Assembly: GCA_023336205.1 (NCBI GenBank)
Contig: JALQCR010000013.1
Span: 62,001 to 126,000 of the forward strand
Source of the DNA: Pseudanabaena sp. Salubria-1
Lineage (GTDB): Bacteria; Cyanobacteriota; Cyanobacteriia; Pseudanabaenales; Pseudanabaenaceae
Direction: 5' to 3'
Length of the DNA stretch: 64,000 nucleotides
In this document: in pieces, positions 19,142 through 27,744 of the stretch
How the letters are laid out: each line of letters starts with the position of its first letter
How positions within the stretch are numbered: the first letter of the stretch is position 1
The notes under the pieces: model-generated
Told to the model about the DNA's origin: nothing
The model's input: the letters and a program-made list of their open reading frames with translations, nothing else
Database searches by the model: none
Translations under genes and position numbers: made by a program

Positions 19142-19769
19142 ATCTTCTGTAAAACCTGCTAGTGACGACACCAGAATTCAAACTGGTAATACAGGAGTTA
19201 ATAGAGCTAGCTCATCTACTAATACGGGTGTTAATAACACAGGGGTTAATAGAGCAGGATCATCTTATTCCAGCGCAGGCAGCAGCTACCAAATGCGAAG
19301 TGAGTCTCAAGCACCATTGCGCAACAACAGTAATGCAGCTAATACTTCGGCAAAAAATACAAATCAAGCTAGTAATACAAACCAAGCTAATAGTTCAAAC
19401 CAAGCTAGCAATAAAAGCAATGCTACTAATGGTTCACTTAATCAATATATTCGACAGGCTGAAAACTACATCAATCAAAAATTATGGGCTTCAGCTCTAA
19501 AAGAATTGCGTAGTGCCATCCAACTTGATTGCAACAATAGTAAATGCCATGCTTTGTTGGGATTTGTCTACATGAATCAGAAATTATCTGGCATGGCAAA
19601 GGTGAGTTTTCTGCAAGCACTGAAACTAAATCCTGATGAACCTATAGCCAAGCAGTATATTGATCAAGTAAGTGGCACAAATTCTGGTGGCACTGGTGAG
19701 CAAAAAAACGATCCTAAAGCTAAGAATGACAAAAAGGGTGGATTTTTTGGTTGGTTAGGTGGCGGTTAA
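19131..19769 (+). pseudogene. C-terminal part of IS30-interrupted J-domain/TPR protein
   Basis: The frame opens inside the IS end (TTG 19131); host sequence starts at 19142. A low-complexity Asn/Ser/Thr linker with repeats of NTGVNRA and NQASN spans about 20 to 110. It is followed by a TPR pair (YINQKLWASALKELRSAIQL, KCHALLGFVYMNQKLSGMAK) and a charged GEQKNDPKAKNDKKGG tail ending GWLGGG. The tail is next to the poly-C tract. TPR plus J domain in one protein is a known co-chaperone layout. Loss of the start makes expression unlikely. Confidence 0.85.
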
Positions 19770-19778
19770 TGCTCTAAG

Positions 19779-19874
<96 letters not shown>

Positions 19875-19896
19875 TCATCTTTTGGGCTTTATACTG

Positions 19897-20850
19897 ATGG
19901 CGACTATAAATATGGAAAATTTATCGCAAGCTGAAATTAAATTAGCAATTCAACAAAAAGCGATCGCTCTCGGTTTTAGTAAAGTTGGGATTGCCAAAGC
20001 TGATTCTGGAGTCGAGGCAGAGCGTTTGCGAGAATGGCTAGCACTGGGATATCAAGCAGATATGGCTTGGATGACAAATCCTAAGCGGCAAGATATTACG
20101 CAGGTGATGGAAGGAGTAAAGTCGGTAATTTGTGTGGCTTTAAATTACTACACCCCGCACCAACATTCAGGCAATCGCAATGTGGGCAAGATTTCCCGAT
20201 ATGGTTGGGGACGAGACTATCACAAGGTTTTGACCAAGAAGCTCAAAGCTTTGGCAACTTGGTTAAATGCTCAAGGGGAGAATATTCAAACTCGTTATTA
20301 TGTGGATACTGGTCCGATCGCGGAAAAGGCTTTTGCTCAGAGAGCAGGAATCGGCTGGATTGGCAAACATAGCAATGTAATTACGCGGGACTATGGTTCT
20401 TGGTTGTTTTTGGGTGAAGTGCTGACTAATTTAGAATTAGAGCCTGATACACCACATACCGATCATTGTGGTACTTGTACACGTTGCCTTGATGCTTGTC
20501 CGACGGGAGCGATCGCGCAGCCCTTTGTTGTCGATGCTAATCGCTGTATTGCTTTTCACACGATTGAAAATAAAGACGAGCAGATTCCTGATGCGATCGC
20601 GACTAATTTACAAAACTGGGTAGCTGGTTGTGATATTTGCCAAGATGTCTGCCCTTGGAATCAACGTTTTGCCCAAGAGACGTTAGAATCTGATTTTCAA
20701 CCTTTTTCCTACAATATTGATCCTCCGTTGGAGGATCTAGCTAATATGACTGAGCAAGAGTGGGATCAAAATTTTACAGGCTCAGCTCTCAGACGGATTA
20801 AACGCGATCGCTGGCAACGCAATGCGAAAACAGTAAGTGATAATTTATAG
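19897..20850 (+). CDS. queG: Epoxyqueuosine reductase
   Basis: QueG reduces epoxyqueuosine to queuosine in tRNA wobble positions, using cobalamin and two 4Fe-4S clusters. Start chosen at ATG 19897 (MATINMENLSQAEIKLAIQQ) because sequence upstream is the homopolymer tract; ATG 19912 is an alternative. Seen are KSVICVALNYYTP, KISRYGWGRDYHKVL, VDTGPIAEKAFAQRAGIGWI and the ferredoxin-like clusters CGTCTRCLDACPTGAI and CDICQDVCPWN. About 317 residues, normal for the cyanobacterial form without the extra C-terminal HEAT repeat. With nrdJ it is the second cobalamin-dependent enzyme in the window. Confidence 0.95.
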   Translation: MATINMENLSQAEIKLAIQQKAIALGFSKVGIAKADSGVEAERLREWLALGYQADMAWMTNPKRQDITQVMEGVKSVICVALNYYTPHQHSGNRNVGKISRYGWGRDYHKVLTKKLKALATWLNAQGENIQTRYYVDTGPIAEKAFAQRAGIGWIGKHSNVITRDYGSWLFLGEVLTNLELEPDTPHTDHCGTCTRCLDACPTGAIAQPFVVDANRCIAFHTIENKDEQIPDAIATNLQNWVAGCDICQDVCPWNQRFAQETLESDFQPFSYNIDPPLEDLANMTEQEWDQNFTGSALRRIKRDRWQRNAKTVSDNL

Positions 20851-20974
20851 TGCGGCAAAGAATGACTATAAATTAAGGTAGGTTTGCTAAGCCATTTAGC
20901 TTGTGTAGATTTATTCTAGAAAACAGCTTAAATTAGAATAATTCCCAAACATCAATTTGAGTAATTAAACCATC

Positions 20975-22069
20975 TTGGCTGATCTAAAGATTGTTCGACA
21001 TATTAAAGACGGTGCTGAGCGTTGGAATGCTTGGCGCGAAAAAACTCAGCCCGAGGCGATCGACTTGCAAAAAGCCGACTTGTCTGGGCTAAAGTTAGTC
21101 GGTGCAAATCTCTCACAAGTAAACTTCACTAAAGCCAACTTTAGTAAGGCTGATTTAACTCAAGCAGATCTATCGGGAGCAAATTTAAGTGAAGCTGCTT
21201 TTGTAAATTCCAACTTGAAAGGAGCCAATTTAAGTGGCGCAATTTTATCTCTTGTCAATTTCAGTCAAGCAAATCTTCAAGATGTCAATCTGACTGGCAC
21301 GGATCTGCGATCGCTAGACCTGAAAGACATCAATCTTGGAATCGCCAATCTCTGTGGCGCAGACTTGCGCGGCGTAAATCTAAGTGGGGAAAGTTTCAAA
21401 GGTGCAAATCTTAGTGGCGCAAATCTCAGTGGCGCAAATCTGCAAAATACTGATTTTAGTGGCGCGAATTTAAGCAATGCGAACTTAAGTAGAGCCACGC
21501 TAAATCGAGCCAAATTACGGGGTACTTTATTAACCCGTGCTAATTTATGTGGGGCTTCGCTCGATTTTGCCGATATCAGCATGGCTGGATGTCTGATGAC
21601 AAATTTTAGCGAGGCAATTTTAAATAATGCCATTTTGAATAACGCAAACTTAGGCGGCGCGATTTTAAGTGGAGCACAACTGGTCGGGGCATCTCTATGT
21701 AATACATTTTTGAACGATGCTTCAATGAGTCTTGCGAACTTGACTAAAGCGAATCTCAGTGAAGCCGATCTCAGTCAAGCCTATATGTATAAAGCAATTT
21801 TGTCACAGTCAACCTGCATCGAAACTAAATTTCGTCATGCCGAGATGCAGGAAGTTGATTTGAGTAGAGCCATTCTCAAACAGGCTAATTTTGCGATCGC
21901 AAATCTGCAAAAGGCTTACTTTGGTGGTGCAGATTTGAGTGGCACGAACTTAACTGGAACTAATTTAGAGAATGCGAATCTGGCTAATGCCAATTTAACT
22001 GGTGCAGTACTTGAGAGTACTATTTTGACTGATGCAAATATCCAAGGTGCGATCGGGCTGTCTCAATAA
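20975..22069 (+). CDS. Pentapeptide-repeat protein
   Basis: TTG start at 20975, the only start candidate because a TAA lies in frame just upstream. A short head (KDGAERWNAWREKTQPEAID) precedes about 60 tandem A(D/N)LXX repeats such as ANLSGANLSGANLQNTDFSG, predicted to form a right-handed quadrilateral beta-helix over nearly the whole 364 residues. Such proteins are abundant in cyanobacteria; roles are mostly unknown. Repeats are interrupted by irregular segments near MAGCLMTNFSEA and QSTCIETKFRHAEM. Its TAA stop abuts a 30-bp-arm palindrome, likely its terminator. Confidence 0.9.
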   Translation: MADLKIVRHIKDGAERWNAWREKTQPEAIDLQKADLSGLKLVGANLSQVNFTKANFSKADLTQADLSGANLSEAAFVNSNLKGANLSGAILSLVNFSQANLQDVNLTGTDLRSLDLKDINLGIANLCGADLRGVNLSGESFKGANLSGANLSGANLQNTDFSGANLSNANLSRATLNRAKLRGTLLTRANLCGASLDFADISMAGCLMTNFSEAILNNAILNNANLGGAILSGAQLVGASLCNTFLNDASMSLANLTKANLSEADLSQAYMYKAILSQSTCIETKFRHAEMQEVDLSRAILKQANFAIANLQKAYFGGADLSGTNLTGTNLENANLANANLTGAVLESTILTDANIQGAIGLSQ

Positions 22070-22130
22070 TCCTAACATTTATAAATGGAGGCGGTGCGAA
22101 GCACCGCCTCCATTTATAAATGTTAGGATT
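22068..22130. terminator. Perfect palindrome, 30-bp arms, loop GAA
   Basis: Arms 22068-22097 and 22101-22130 around GC-GAA-GC. The left arm starts with the last two bases of the pentapeptide gene's stop codon and the right arm ends 39 bases before the larC start. Confidence 0.85.
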
Positions 22131-22169
22131 CAGTGGCAAGTCATTTTTTGAAATTCTGTAAGGATTAGC

Positions 22170-23045
22170 ATGGGAAGCATTGCATATTTGGATTGTCCGA
22201 CAGGAATCGCGGGTGATATGTGTCTAGGTGCGCTGGTGAGTGCAGGCGTACCTTTAGAATATTTACAAGATATTGTTCATAAATTAGGGCTCGATCGTGA
22301 AGTTAAGTTATGGACAGAATCCGTTCATCGTGGAGGTATCGAAGCTACAAAAATGCATGTTGAATTATTAAACTATAACGGCGAAGAGCCACCCACCGTT
22401 TCGATTAAACAATCTCATTCTCATACTGATCATGATCATTCCCATAGCCATGCGGAACATAGCCATGAAGAACATACTCACGAACATTCTCATAAAGAGC
22501 ATTCCCATCCAATTCATCGCCACCTACCTGATATTGAGAAGATCATTCGTAACGCTAAGTTGCCAAAACAAATTGAAGCTTGGAGTTTAGCAACATTTAA
22601 AGAACTAGCGATCGCAGAGGGAGCAGTACATGGAATAGACCCAGAGGCAGTACATTTTCATGAAGTAGGAGCAATTGATGCGATCGTGGATATTGTCGGC
22701 ACTTGTGCAGGATTTGCTTGGCTGGAAGTTGACAAAATCTATTGCTCGGCTTTACCTGCGGGCGGTGGCTATGTTGATTGTGATCATGGCAAGATGCCAG
22801 TGCCAGCTCCTGCCACATTGAAATTGTGGGAAAAGCATGGGGTGACGATATTTGATAATGGGATTAGGAAAGAATTAGTAACACCCACAGGAGCTGCGAT
22901 CGCAGTTACACTCTGTGAAAAGTTTGGCGAAGTTCCTTTAATGAAAATCAAAAAAGTCGGTCTGGGTGCAGGTACGCAGGATTTAGAAATTCCCAACGCT
23001 TTGCGTTTGTGGATTGGTAAGAGCAAAAAAAAACTCTTGGAATAA
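22170..23045 (+). CDS. larC: LarC N-terminal domain (nickel-pincer cofactor cyclometallase, LarC1)
   Basis: LarC inserts nickel into the pyridinium bis-thiocarboxylate cofactor of lactate racemase-type enzymes. This frame begins MGSIAYLDCPTGIAGDMCLG and ends TAA at 23043-23045 after GKSKKKLLE. It contains a strongly His-rich linker between about 90 and 125 (HSHTDHDHSHSHAEHSHEEH...), likely a metal-binding tract, then GAVHGIDPEAVHFHEVGAID, ALPAGGGYVDCDHG and ELVTPTGAAIAV, all LarC signatures. The second domain follows in the -1 frame (23060-23566). No stop intervenes in that frame after the A9 run at 23025, so a full-length LarC of about 465 residues can be made by frameshifting. Confidence 0.92.
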   Translation: MGSIAYLDCPTGIAGDMCLGALVSAGVPLEYLQDIVHKLGLDREVKLWTESVHRGGIEATKMHVELLNYNGEEPPTVSIKQSHSHTDHDHSHSHAEHSHEEHTHEHSHKEHSHPIHRHLPDIEKIIRNAKLPKQIEAWSLATFKELAIAEGAVHGIDPEAVHFHEVGAIDAIVDIVGTCAGFAWLEVDKIYCSALPAGGGYVDCDHGKMPVPAPATLKLWEKHGVTIFDNGIRKELVTPTGAAIAVTLCEKFGEVPLMKIKKVGLGAGTQDLEIPNALRLWIGKSKKKLLE

Positions 23046-23084
23046 AGAAACATCGGGCAATGCCCGATGTTTCTTTATTCCAAG
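23025..23084 (+). promoter_or_regulatory. Candidate -1 recoding site in larC: A9 run plus 24-bp stem
   Basis: A9 at 23025-23033 is followed after two bases by a palindrome with arms 23036-23059 and 23061-23084. A -1 slip reads SKKK-TLGIKKHRAMPDVSLF and enters the LarC2 frame with no stop. Frameshift expression of larC1/larC2 is known from Lactobacillus plantarum; its use here is inference. Confidence 0.65.
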
Positions 23085-23566
23085 GTTTTCAAAGTATAGA
23101 AATGATCGCAGTTTTAGAAACGCAAGTGGATGATATGACTGCTCAAGCGATCGCCTATACGATGGAGCAGTTATTGCAGAATGGCGCGTTAGACGTTTAT
23201 ACCCAAGCGATCTGCATGAAAAAATCGCGCAATGGGATTTTAATTACAGTTATTTGCCCCTGCGATCGCCAAAATATTTGTGAACAAATTCTTTTTCGGG
23301 AAACTAGTACTCTTGGTATTAGATATCGCTTGCAAGAGCGTAAAGTTCTCTATCGGGAAATCCACGAAGTAGAAACAGAATTTGGCAAAGCAAGAGTTAA
23401 GATTGCATGGCGCAATGGATTTTGTACAATTCAGCCAGAATATGAGGACTGTGCAAAGTTGGCGCGATCGCAAAATATTCCATTAACACAAGTGCAAGAA
23501 ATAGTTAAGGTAGCTGGAGAGAAATTTGTAGAAACAAATAAACCAAGAACTCAAGTTCTTGGCTAA
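23060..23566 (+). CDS. larC: LarC C-terminal domain (LarC2)
   Basis: Frame with MIAVLETQVDDMTAQAIAYT, ALDVYTQAICMKKSRNGILI, TLGIRYRLQERKVLYREIHE and PEYEDCAKLARSQNIPL, matching the CTP-dependent nickel-insertion domain of LarC. The ATG at 23060 lies within the right arm of the palindrome and has no ribosome site, so independent initiation seems poor; the domain is best read as the product of a -1 shift from larC1. The alternatives are a broken gene or a two-gene arrangement created by the palindrome insertion. Confidence 0.88.
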   Translation: MPDVSLFQGFQSIEMIAVLETQVDDMTAQAIAYTMEQLLQNGALDVYTQAICMKKSRNGILITVICPCDRQNICEQILFRETSTLGIRYRLQERKVLYREIHEVETEFGKARVKIAWRNGFCTIQPEYEDCAKLARSQNIPLTQVQEIVKVAGEKFVETNKPRTQVLG

Positions 23567-23655
23567 AAGCTCAAGTCCACTGAAGTGGACTGTGGAAATA
23601 TTCTTTAGTCGGTTTCAACCGACTTTAGCTCTTAGCCAGCACTTGAGTGCTGGGC
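23542..23655. repeat. Multi-hairpin intergenic repeat
   Basis: Consecutive stems AAGAACT/AGTTCTT, AGTCCACT/AGTGGACT, AGTCGGTT/AACCGACT and AGCACT/AGTGCT, linked by CTAAAAGCTCAA and TAGCTCTTAGCC. A related composite lies at 52885-53000 with other stem sequences but the same linkers. The larC stop lies inside this element. Confidence 0.65.
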
Positions 23656-23663
23656 TTGATGAA

Positions 23664-24119
23664 TTAATGAGATGCAGATTTATCACCTGAAGTCAGTAGC
23701 AACTTCAATTTAAGATCAATTAAATTAATATTCGCTAAACCAATCTGGACATCGCCTTCCAAAACAATGCCTGTACTAATTAAGCGATCGAGTAGTTCCA
23801 AAATCGATGACTCACTTGATGATTTATCAGGATAATATGCACCACGCTTAGGTAGAAGTTTACCAAATTCACCCAAGTCCAGATTAAGATCTTCAGGATC
23901 GATATCGAGAACTTCGCAAAGATTAAAAATCTGTTGTTCTAAAGCTTGCAAGCTATCAGCGGCTTTCTCGATTTCAGACTCAGTTAATTTTTCGGCATCC
24001 ATCCGCCGAATCACTTGAGCTTCCATTAACTGTCGCAACAATTCCACCAACGTGAGGATCAATGGAGCAAGTCCAGATTTTTTTGGTTTGACTATTAAAC
24101 TATCAGTACTATCAGTCAT
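23664..24119 (-). CDS. gvpK: Gas vesicle protein GvpK
   Basis: 151 residues, MTDSTDSLIVKPKKSGLAPL at 24119. The GvpK pattern is clear: LAPLILTLVELLRQLMEAQV, IRRMDAEKLTESEIEKAADS, LQALEQQIFNLCEVLDIDPE and DLNLDLGEFGKLLP. The C-terminal half (LLDRLISTGIVLEGDVQIGL) is also family-typical. GvpK is an accessory protein needed for gas vesicle assembly in cyanobacteria. No other gvp gene is within the window, so here the gene stands alone between larC and an ABC ATPase; the main gvp cluster must be elsewhere or absent. Confidence 0.92.
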   Translation of the reverse strand: MTDSTDSLIVKPKKSGLAPLILTLVELLRQLMEAQVIRRMDAEKLTESEIEKAADSLQALEQQIFNLCEVLDIDPEDLNLDLGEFGKLLPKRGAYYPDKSSSESSILELLDRLISTGIVLEGDVQIGLANINLIDLKLKLLLTSGDKSASH

Positions 24120-24131
24120 TTAGGAATTCCA

Positions 24132-24279
24132 CAGATTTCTTAGCTTAGTTTACATCGGAAACCGAAGTAGCAGGTTGCGGTGCTTCGCACCGCAACCTGC
24201 TACTTTAGATTTCTTAGCTTAGTTTACATCGGAAACCGAAGTAGCAGGTTGCGGTGCTTCGCACCGCAACCTGCTACTT
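24132..24279. repeat. Tandem duplication (74-bp unit) of a palindrome with its flank
   Basis: The unit AGATTTCTTAGCTTAGTTTA..., including a 19-bp-arm palindrome (loop TTC), is present twice: palindromes at 24165-24205 and 24239-24279. The second right arm touches the stop codon of the ABC gene. Confidence 0.85.
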
Positions 24280-24897
24280 TTAGATCTTGCCATGGGAAAT
24301 TGTCCAAGTTTGATCTGCCATCGAGTCAAGCTCGTCAGGATCATGGGTAACGACAAGGATCGTCCAATTTTTTTTGAGTTCTTGCAAGATACCGAGAATT
24401 TGCTTACGCATTGACCAATCTAAGCCTGCGGTTGGCTCATCTAGTAGCAACAAGCTGGGCTGACGAATTAACTGCACAGCAAGAGCTAACCGCCGCTGCT
24501 GACCACCACTTAGCGACTGAGGGGAATTGCTGGGGTTGAGATGGCTTAAGCCTACAGAACTTAATGCCCCTTGTATGCGATCGCCATCTAGATCAATATG
24601 CCCTAATCTTAATTCTTCTAAAATCGTACTCCCGCAAAAATGACGCTCAGGAAATTGGAACACTAAGCCGCATATTTGTTGTAAGTGATCGGGCATTAGT
24701 TCTTGAGATTTCCAATAAATGCTGCCGCTATTCCATTCGACAAATCCTGCCAAAATTTCTAGTAATGTACTTTTGCCAGAGCCACTTGGCCCAACCATCA
24801 ATCCCAATTGCCGATCTTGTAACTCAAAGGATATGTTGTTGAGAATCGCTTCTGGGGTGGCGGGAGGGTGATAGCAAAGATTGCGGATCGAGAGCAT
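24280..24897 (-). CDS. ABC transporter ATP-binding protein
   Basis: Start set at ATG 24897 (MLSIRNLCYHPPATPEAILN); longer in-frame starts would lie within a palindrome. A compact 205-residue ATPase: Walker A GPSGSGKST, Q-loop LVFQFPERHFCG, signature LSGGQQRRLALAV, Walker B LLLLDEPTAGLD and the H-switch VVTHD. The FQFPERHFC Q-loop and size resemble EcfA/CbiO-type energizing subunits, so a vitamin or metal importer is conceivable, but no permease gene is adjacent. Cytoplasmic face of the membrane; partner unknown. Confidence 0.9.
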   Translation of the reverse strand: MLSIRNLCYHPPATPEAILNNISFELQDRQLGLMVGPSGSGKSTLLEILAGFVEWNSGSIYWKSQELMPDHLQQICGLVFQFPERHFCGSTILEELRLGHIDLDGDRIQGALSSVGLSHLNPSNSPQSLSGGQQRRLALAVQLIRQPSLLLLDEPTAGLDWSMRKQILGILQELKKNWTILVVTHDPDELDSMADQTWTISHGKI

Positions 24898-24905
24898 AAA
24901 ATTTT

Positions 24906-24997
24906 TGAAGGTTAGAATGGCAAAGCTAAGCTTTGCCATTCTAACCTTCAATGCAAACTCAAAGAAATATTGGCGGCGCGTCGCGCCGCCAATATTT
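24906..24997. repeat. Two perfect palindromes between the kinase and ABC genes
   Basis: First: arms 24906-24926 and 24930-24950, loop TAA. Second: arms 24965-24980 and 24982-24997 (AAATATTGGCGGCGCG and complement), 8 bases after the end of the upstream kinase gene (minus strand), where it should act as its terminator. Confidence 0.8.
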
Positions 24998-25004
24998 TTA
25001 AGCG

Positions 25005-27482
25005 CTAACTAGATAATTTTGCTAGTTCTTGGCAGGCAATTTGATATTGCCCCTCAATTTTTGCTAGGAGTTCGGGCAAGCCTTGAATGTCTCCTCGCTT
25101 GCTCTTTAGCTCAACTTCGAGGCAGAGCTTGCCCAAGGCTTTAGCTCCCAAAATATTACTACTGCCTTTTAGAGTATGAGCATTAAAGCCAGCCTCTTGG
25201 AGATTGTTATTTGCGATCGCGCGTCGAAGATTTTGCAATAGGATTGGTGCTTCTTCGATCGTGAATAATTTGATCATCCGTCCCATTAGATTGGGATTAA
25301 TTTGCTCAAGATTCCTAATTGCGGCTGGATCAATTACTGAAGAAATAGCTTCTTGTGATGCTGGATCTGTGCTCTCGTGATTAAATTGAGAACCCGCAGC
25401 CCATTTCTCAAGCGTGCGGTGTAGTGAATCCATCATAATCGGCTTGCTGATGTAATCATCCATGCCAGCCCGTAAACACATTTCGCGATCGCCTTGCATC
25501 GCACTAGCTGTCATCGCAATAATCGTCGGACGTTCATAACCTGCTTGGAGTTCATCCCAATGATTAACCAAATAGGTAGCCGTTTCTAGCCCATCCATTT
25601 CGGGCATCTGCACATCTAGTAAGAGCAAGTCATATTGATTAACCTGTAGAGCTTCTAGCACTGCCAAGCCATTATCGACAACATCGGGCTGATATCCCAT
25701 TTTAATCAGCATCGCCATGGCTAGCTCTTGATTGATTAAGTTGTCCTCAGCAATTAAAATTTTCAACGGGATGCGATCGCCTAGCCGAATATTACCAGTG
25801 ACATTCTTATTCATTGCATCTTGCAACGTATAACTTGGCTGCTCCTTAGCGATTTGGGTCATCACCGTAAATGAAAAGGTAGAACCCTGCTTAGCCTTAC
25901 TATCGACTTGGATTTTGCCGCCCATAGTTTCGACCAAATTTTTGCAGATTACTAGCCCCAGTCCAGTACCGCCGTACTTGCGGGAGGTGGAAGCCGTTGC
26001 TTGGGAAAAAGGCTGAAAGAGCCGATGCATTTGTTCTTTACTAATGCCAATACCTGTATCAGTGACCGAAAACAACAACTGAAAAGGGCGATCGGCTGTG
26101 GGAACTTGATCAGAAGCTAATCGCACCCCAATTCGCACTGAACCTGAATCCGTAAATTTAAGCGCATTTGAAACCAAATTCAATAAAATTTGCCGCAGTC
26201 TTGTCACATCACCAATGATAAATGGTGGCACTTGGGGCTGCATCAAAACTTCAAACCTGAGACTTTTTTCTTTGGCTTTAGGTAACTGCACATCATAGAT
26301 ATCGCGCACTAGGGCTTTTACATCCAGAGGCGCATTTTCTAATTCCAATTTACCCGATTCAATTTTGGAAAAGTCCAAAATATCATTGATTACTGAAAGC
26401 AGCATTTCTCCGCTGACTTGGATCGTGCGGACAAATTTATTCTGCTCGGCGTTAAGTTCAGTGCCTGCTAGGAGTTGGGTCATGCCGAGAACCCCATTAA
26501 TCGGTGTACGAATTTCATGACTCATCATCGCCAGAAATGCTGCTTTGGTACTGACTGCTCCCTCTGCTTCCTCTTTAGCTTTACGTAGATCTTTCATTAA
26601 TTGCATCTGTCGCCGATCTGTGTGTTTTTTGGTAGTAATATCGCGAAAACACCAAATCAAGCCAAAAAACTTATTTTGCTCAGAGCTGACGGGGCTTGTG
26701 TAGTAATCAAATATGCGATCTCTATAAACAATTTCACCACGTCTAACCAGATCAGGTGCATCGTAGGTAGTCTCTAACAGATTTATTAAAGCGGTGGGAA
26801 GATCAGGTTTAGTTAGAAATGCCCCTAATGGCGATCCGTTATAAAACTCATTCTCAATGTCATCATTAATAAATAAGTCATGGGGAATATTCCACATTTC
26901 GCAAAAACGACGATTAAGACTGACGATCCGCCCCTGTTCATCGACGGCAAAAATTCCATCGATCGCAGCCTCTTTTTGAGCATGGAGTAATAAGTTCGTC
27001 CGCTGGAGATCTTTGACCATCTCAACTTGGTCAAGGGCTAATTGTGAAAGTTCTTGTGTCTTTTGAGTCAGTTGTAGTTGCTGTTGCCGCAATGTCAAAT
27101 GTGCTTGTACGCGAGCAAATAGCTCGGCAAGTTGCAGGGGCTTGACGACGATGTAGTCTGCGCCACCAAGTTCAAAAGCTTGAAGCTTTGCTTGGGTGTC
27201 GTCATGGCTACTCGTAAATATAACTGGGATATTTTCAGCGATCGCATTGGCTGTAAGAATACAATAAAGTTCATTGTCACTTACTTGTGACATGAATATA
27301 TTCAACAGGATCAAGTCTGGGGGATGGGATTGCACAGTTAGCAAAGCCTCACTACAATCTCCAGTAGCTTTGACGATATAGCCATATTCTTTCAGTGCTG
27401 ATGCTAGCTCATGGCGAATATCTGGCTGATCGTCAACTACAAGTATTGTTGCTTGAAAAACATTGATCGCTTTTGCTTGCAC
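25005..27482 (-). CDS. Hybrid histidine kinase: pseudo-receiver-PAS-HisKA-HATPase-REC-Hpt
   Basis: 825 residues. A first receiver (about 12-128, [20 protein letters not shown]) carries Asn where the phosphorylated Asp belongs ([10 protein letters not shown]), so it is probably not phosphorylated. Then a coiled coil, PAS ([20 protein letters not shown]), HisKA with [16 protein letters not shown] (about 330), HATPase_c ([25 protein letters not shown]), a canonical receiver ([15 protein letters not shown]) and a C-terminal Hpt domain ([14 protein letters not shown]). A complete internal His-Asp-His relay. Cytoplasmic, no membrane helix. Domain order after the first receiver is nearly that of the kinase at 36337-38694, indicating paralogy. 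Confidence 0.93.
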   Translation of the reverse strand: MQAKAINVFQATILVVDDQPDIRHELASALKEYGYIVKATGDCSEALLTVQSHPPDLILLNIFMSQVSDNELYCILTANAIAENIPVIFTSSHDDTQAKLQAFELGGADYIVVKPLQLAELFARVQAHLTLRQQQLQLTQKTQELSQLALDQVEMVKDLQRTNLLLHAQKEAAIDGIFAVDEQGRIVSLNRRFCEMWNIPHDLFINDDIENEFYNGSPLGAFLTKPDLPTALINLLETTYDAPDLVRRGEIVYRDRIFDYYTSPVSSEQNKFFGLIWCFRDITTKKHTDRRQMQLMKDLRKAKEEAEGAVSTKAAFLAMMSHEIRTPINGVLGMTQLLAGTELNAEQNKFVRTIQVSGEMLLSVINDILDFSKIESGKLELENAPLDVKALVRDIYDVQLPKAKEKSLRFEVLMQPQVPPFIIGDVTRLRQILLNLVSNALKFTDSGSVRIGVRLASDQVPTADRPFQLLFSVTDTGIGISKEQMHRLFQPFSQATASTSRKYGGTGLGLVICKNLVETMGGKIQVDSKAKQGSTFSFTVMTQIAKEQPSYTLQDAMNKNVTGNIRLGDRIPLKILIAEDNLINQELAMAMLIKMGYQPDVVDNGLAVLEALQVNQYDLLLLDVQMPEMDGLETATYLVNHWDELQAGYERPTIIAMTASAMQGDREMCLRAGMDDYISKPIMMDSLHRTLEKWAAGSQFNHESTDPASQEAISSVIDPAAIRNLEQINPNLMGRMIKLFTIEEAPILLQNLRRAIANNNLQEAGFNAHTLKGSSNILGAKALGKLCLEVELKSKRGDIQGLPELLAKIEGQYQIACQELAKLSS

Positions 27483-27543
27483 GACTTGATCACCTTTTGA
27501 TCACTTTAGTAGAAAGCTTACAGTGCTTTGTGCTGAAGTAAAA

Positions 27544-27632
27544 GCCATATTTTTATAAAAAGAACTGCTTAGCGGTTCCTTTTATAAAAATATGGCAAGA
27601 ATAGGCGGCGCGAAGCACCGCCTATTCTTATA
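27544..27632. repeat. Two adjacent long stems upstream of the kinase gene
   Basis: A near-perfect stem GCCATATTTTTATAAAA... at 27544-27596 (one mismatch) and AGAATAGGCGG(C/T)GC-GAA-GCACCGCCTATTCT at about 27598-27630. They stand between the kinase start and the tldD stop. Confidence 0.7.
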
Positions 27633-27732
27633 CCAAAACACAAAATGGCGTAGCCATTTTGTGTTTTTAAAACCCTTACATGGTTTGGTTTTTAATTCAC
27701 AAAAGTGTAGCCACACTTTTGTGAATTGGTAT
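27630..27732. mobile_element. MITE with ATACCAA ends, 103 bp
   Basis: Runs from ATACCAAAACACAAAATGGC to CACTTTTGTGAATTGGTAT and contains two internal stems (CACAAAATGGC/GCCATTTTGTG and CACAAAAGTGT/ACACTTTTGTG). A second copy of the same length is at 29304-29406 and a diverged one near 17021-17126. Confidence 0.7.
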
Positions 27733-27744
27733 TACTGCATAATA

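Noticed and set aside
23060..23566. larC2 as an independent gene
   Set aside because: Its ATG lies inside a hairpin arm without a ribosome site, and the -1 frame from larC1 is open throughout, so a fusion is the better reading.
24165..24279. CRISPR array suspicion from regularly placed repeats
   Set aside because: Only two identical units, palindromic and without variable spacers; no cas genes anywhere in the window.
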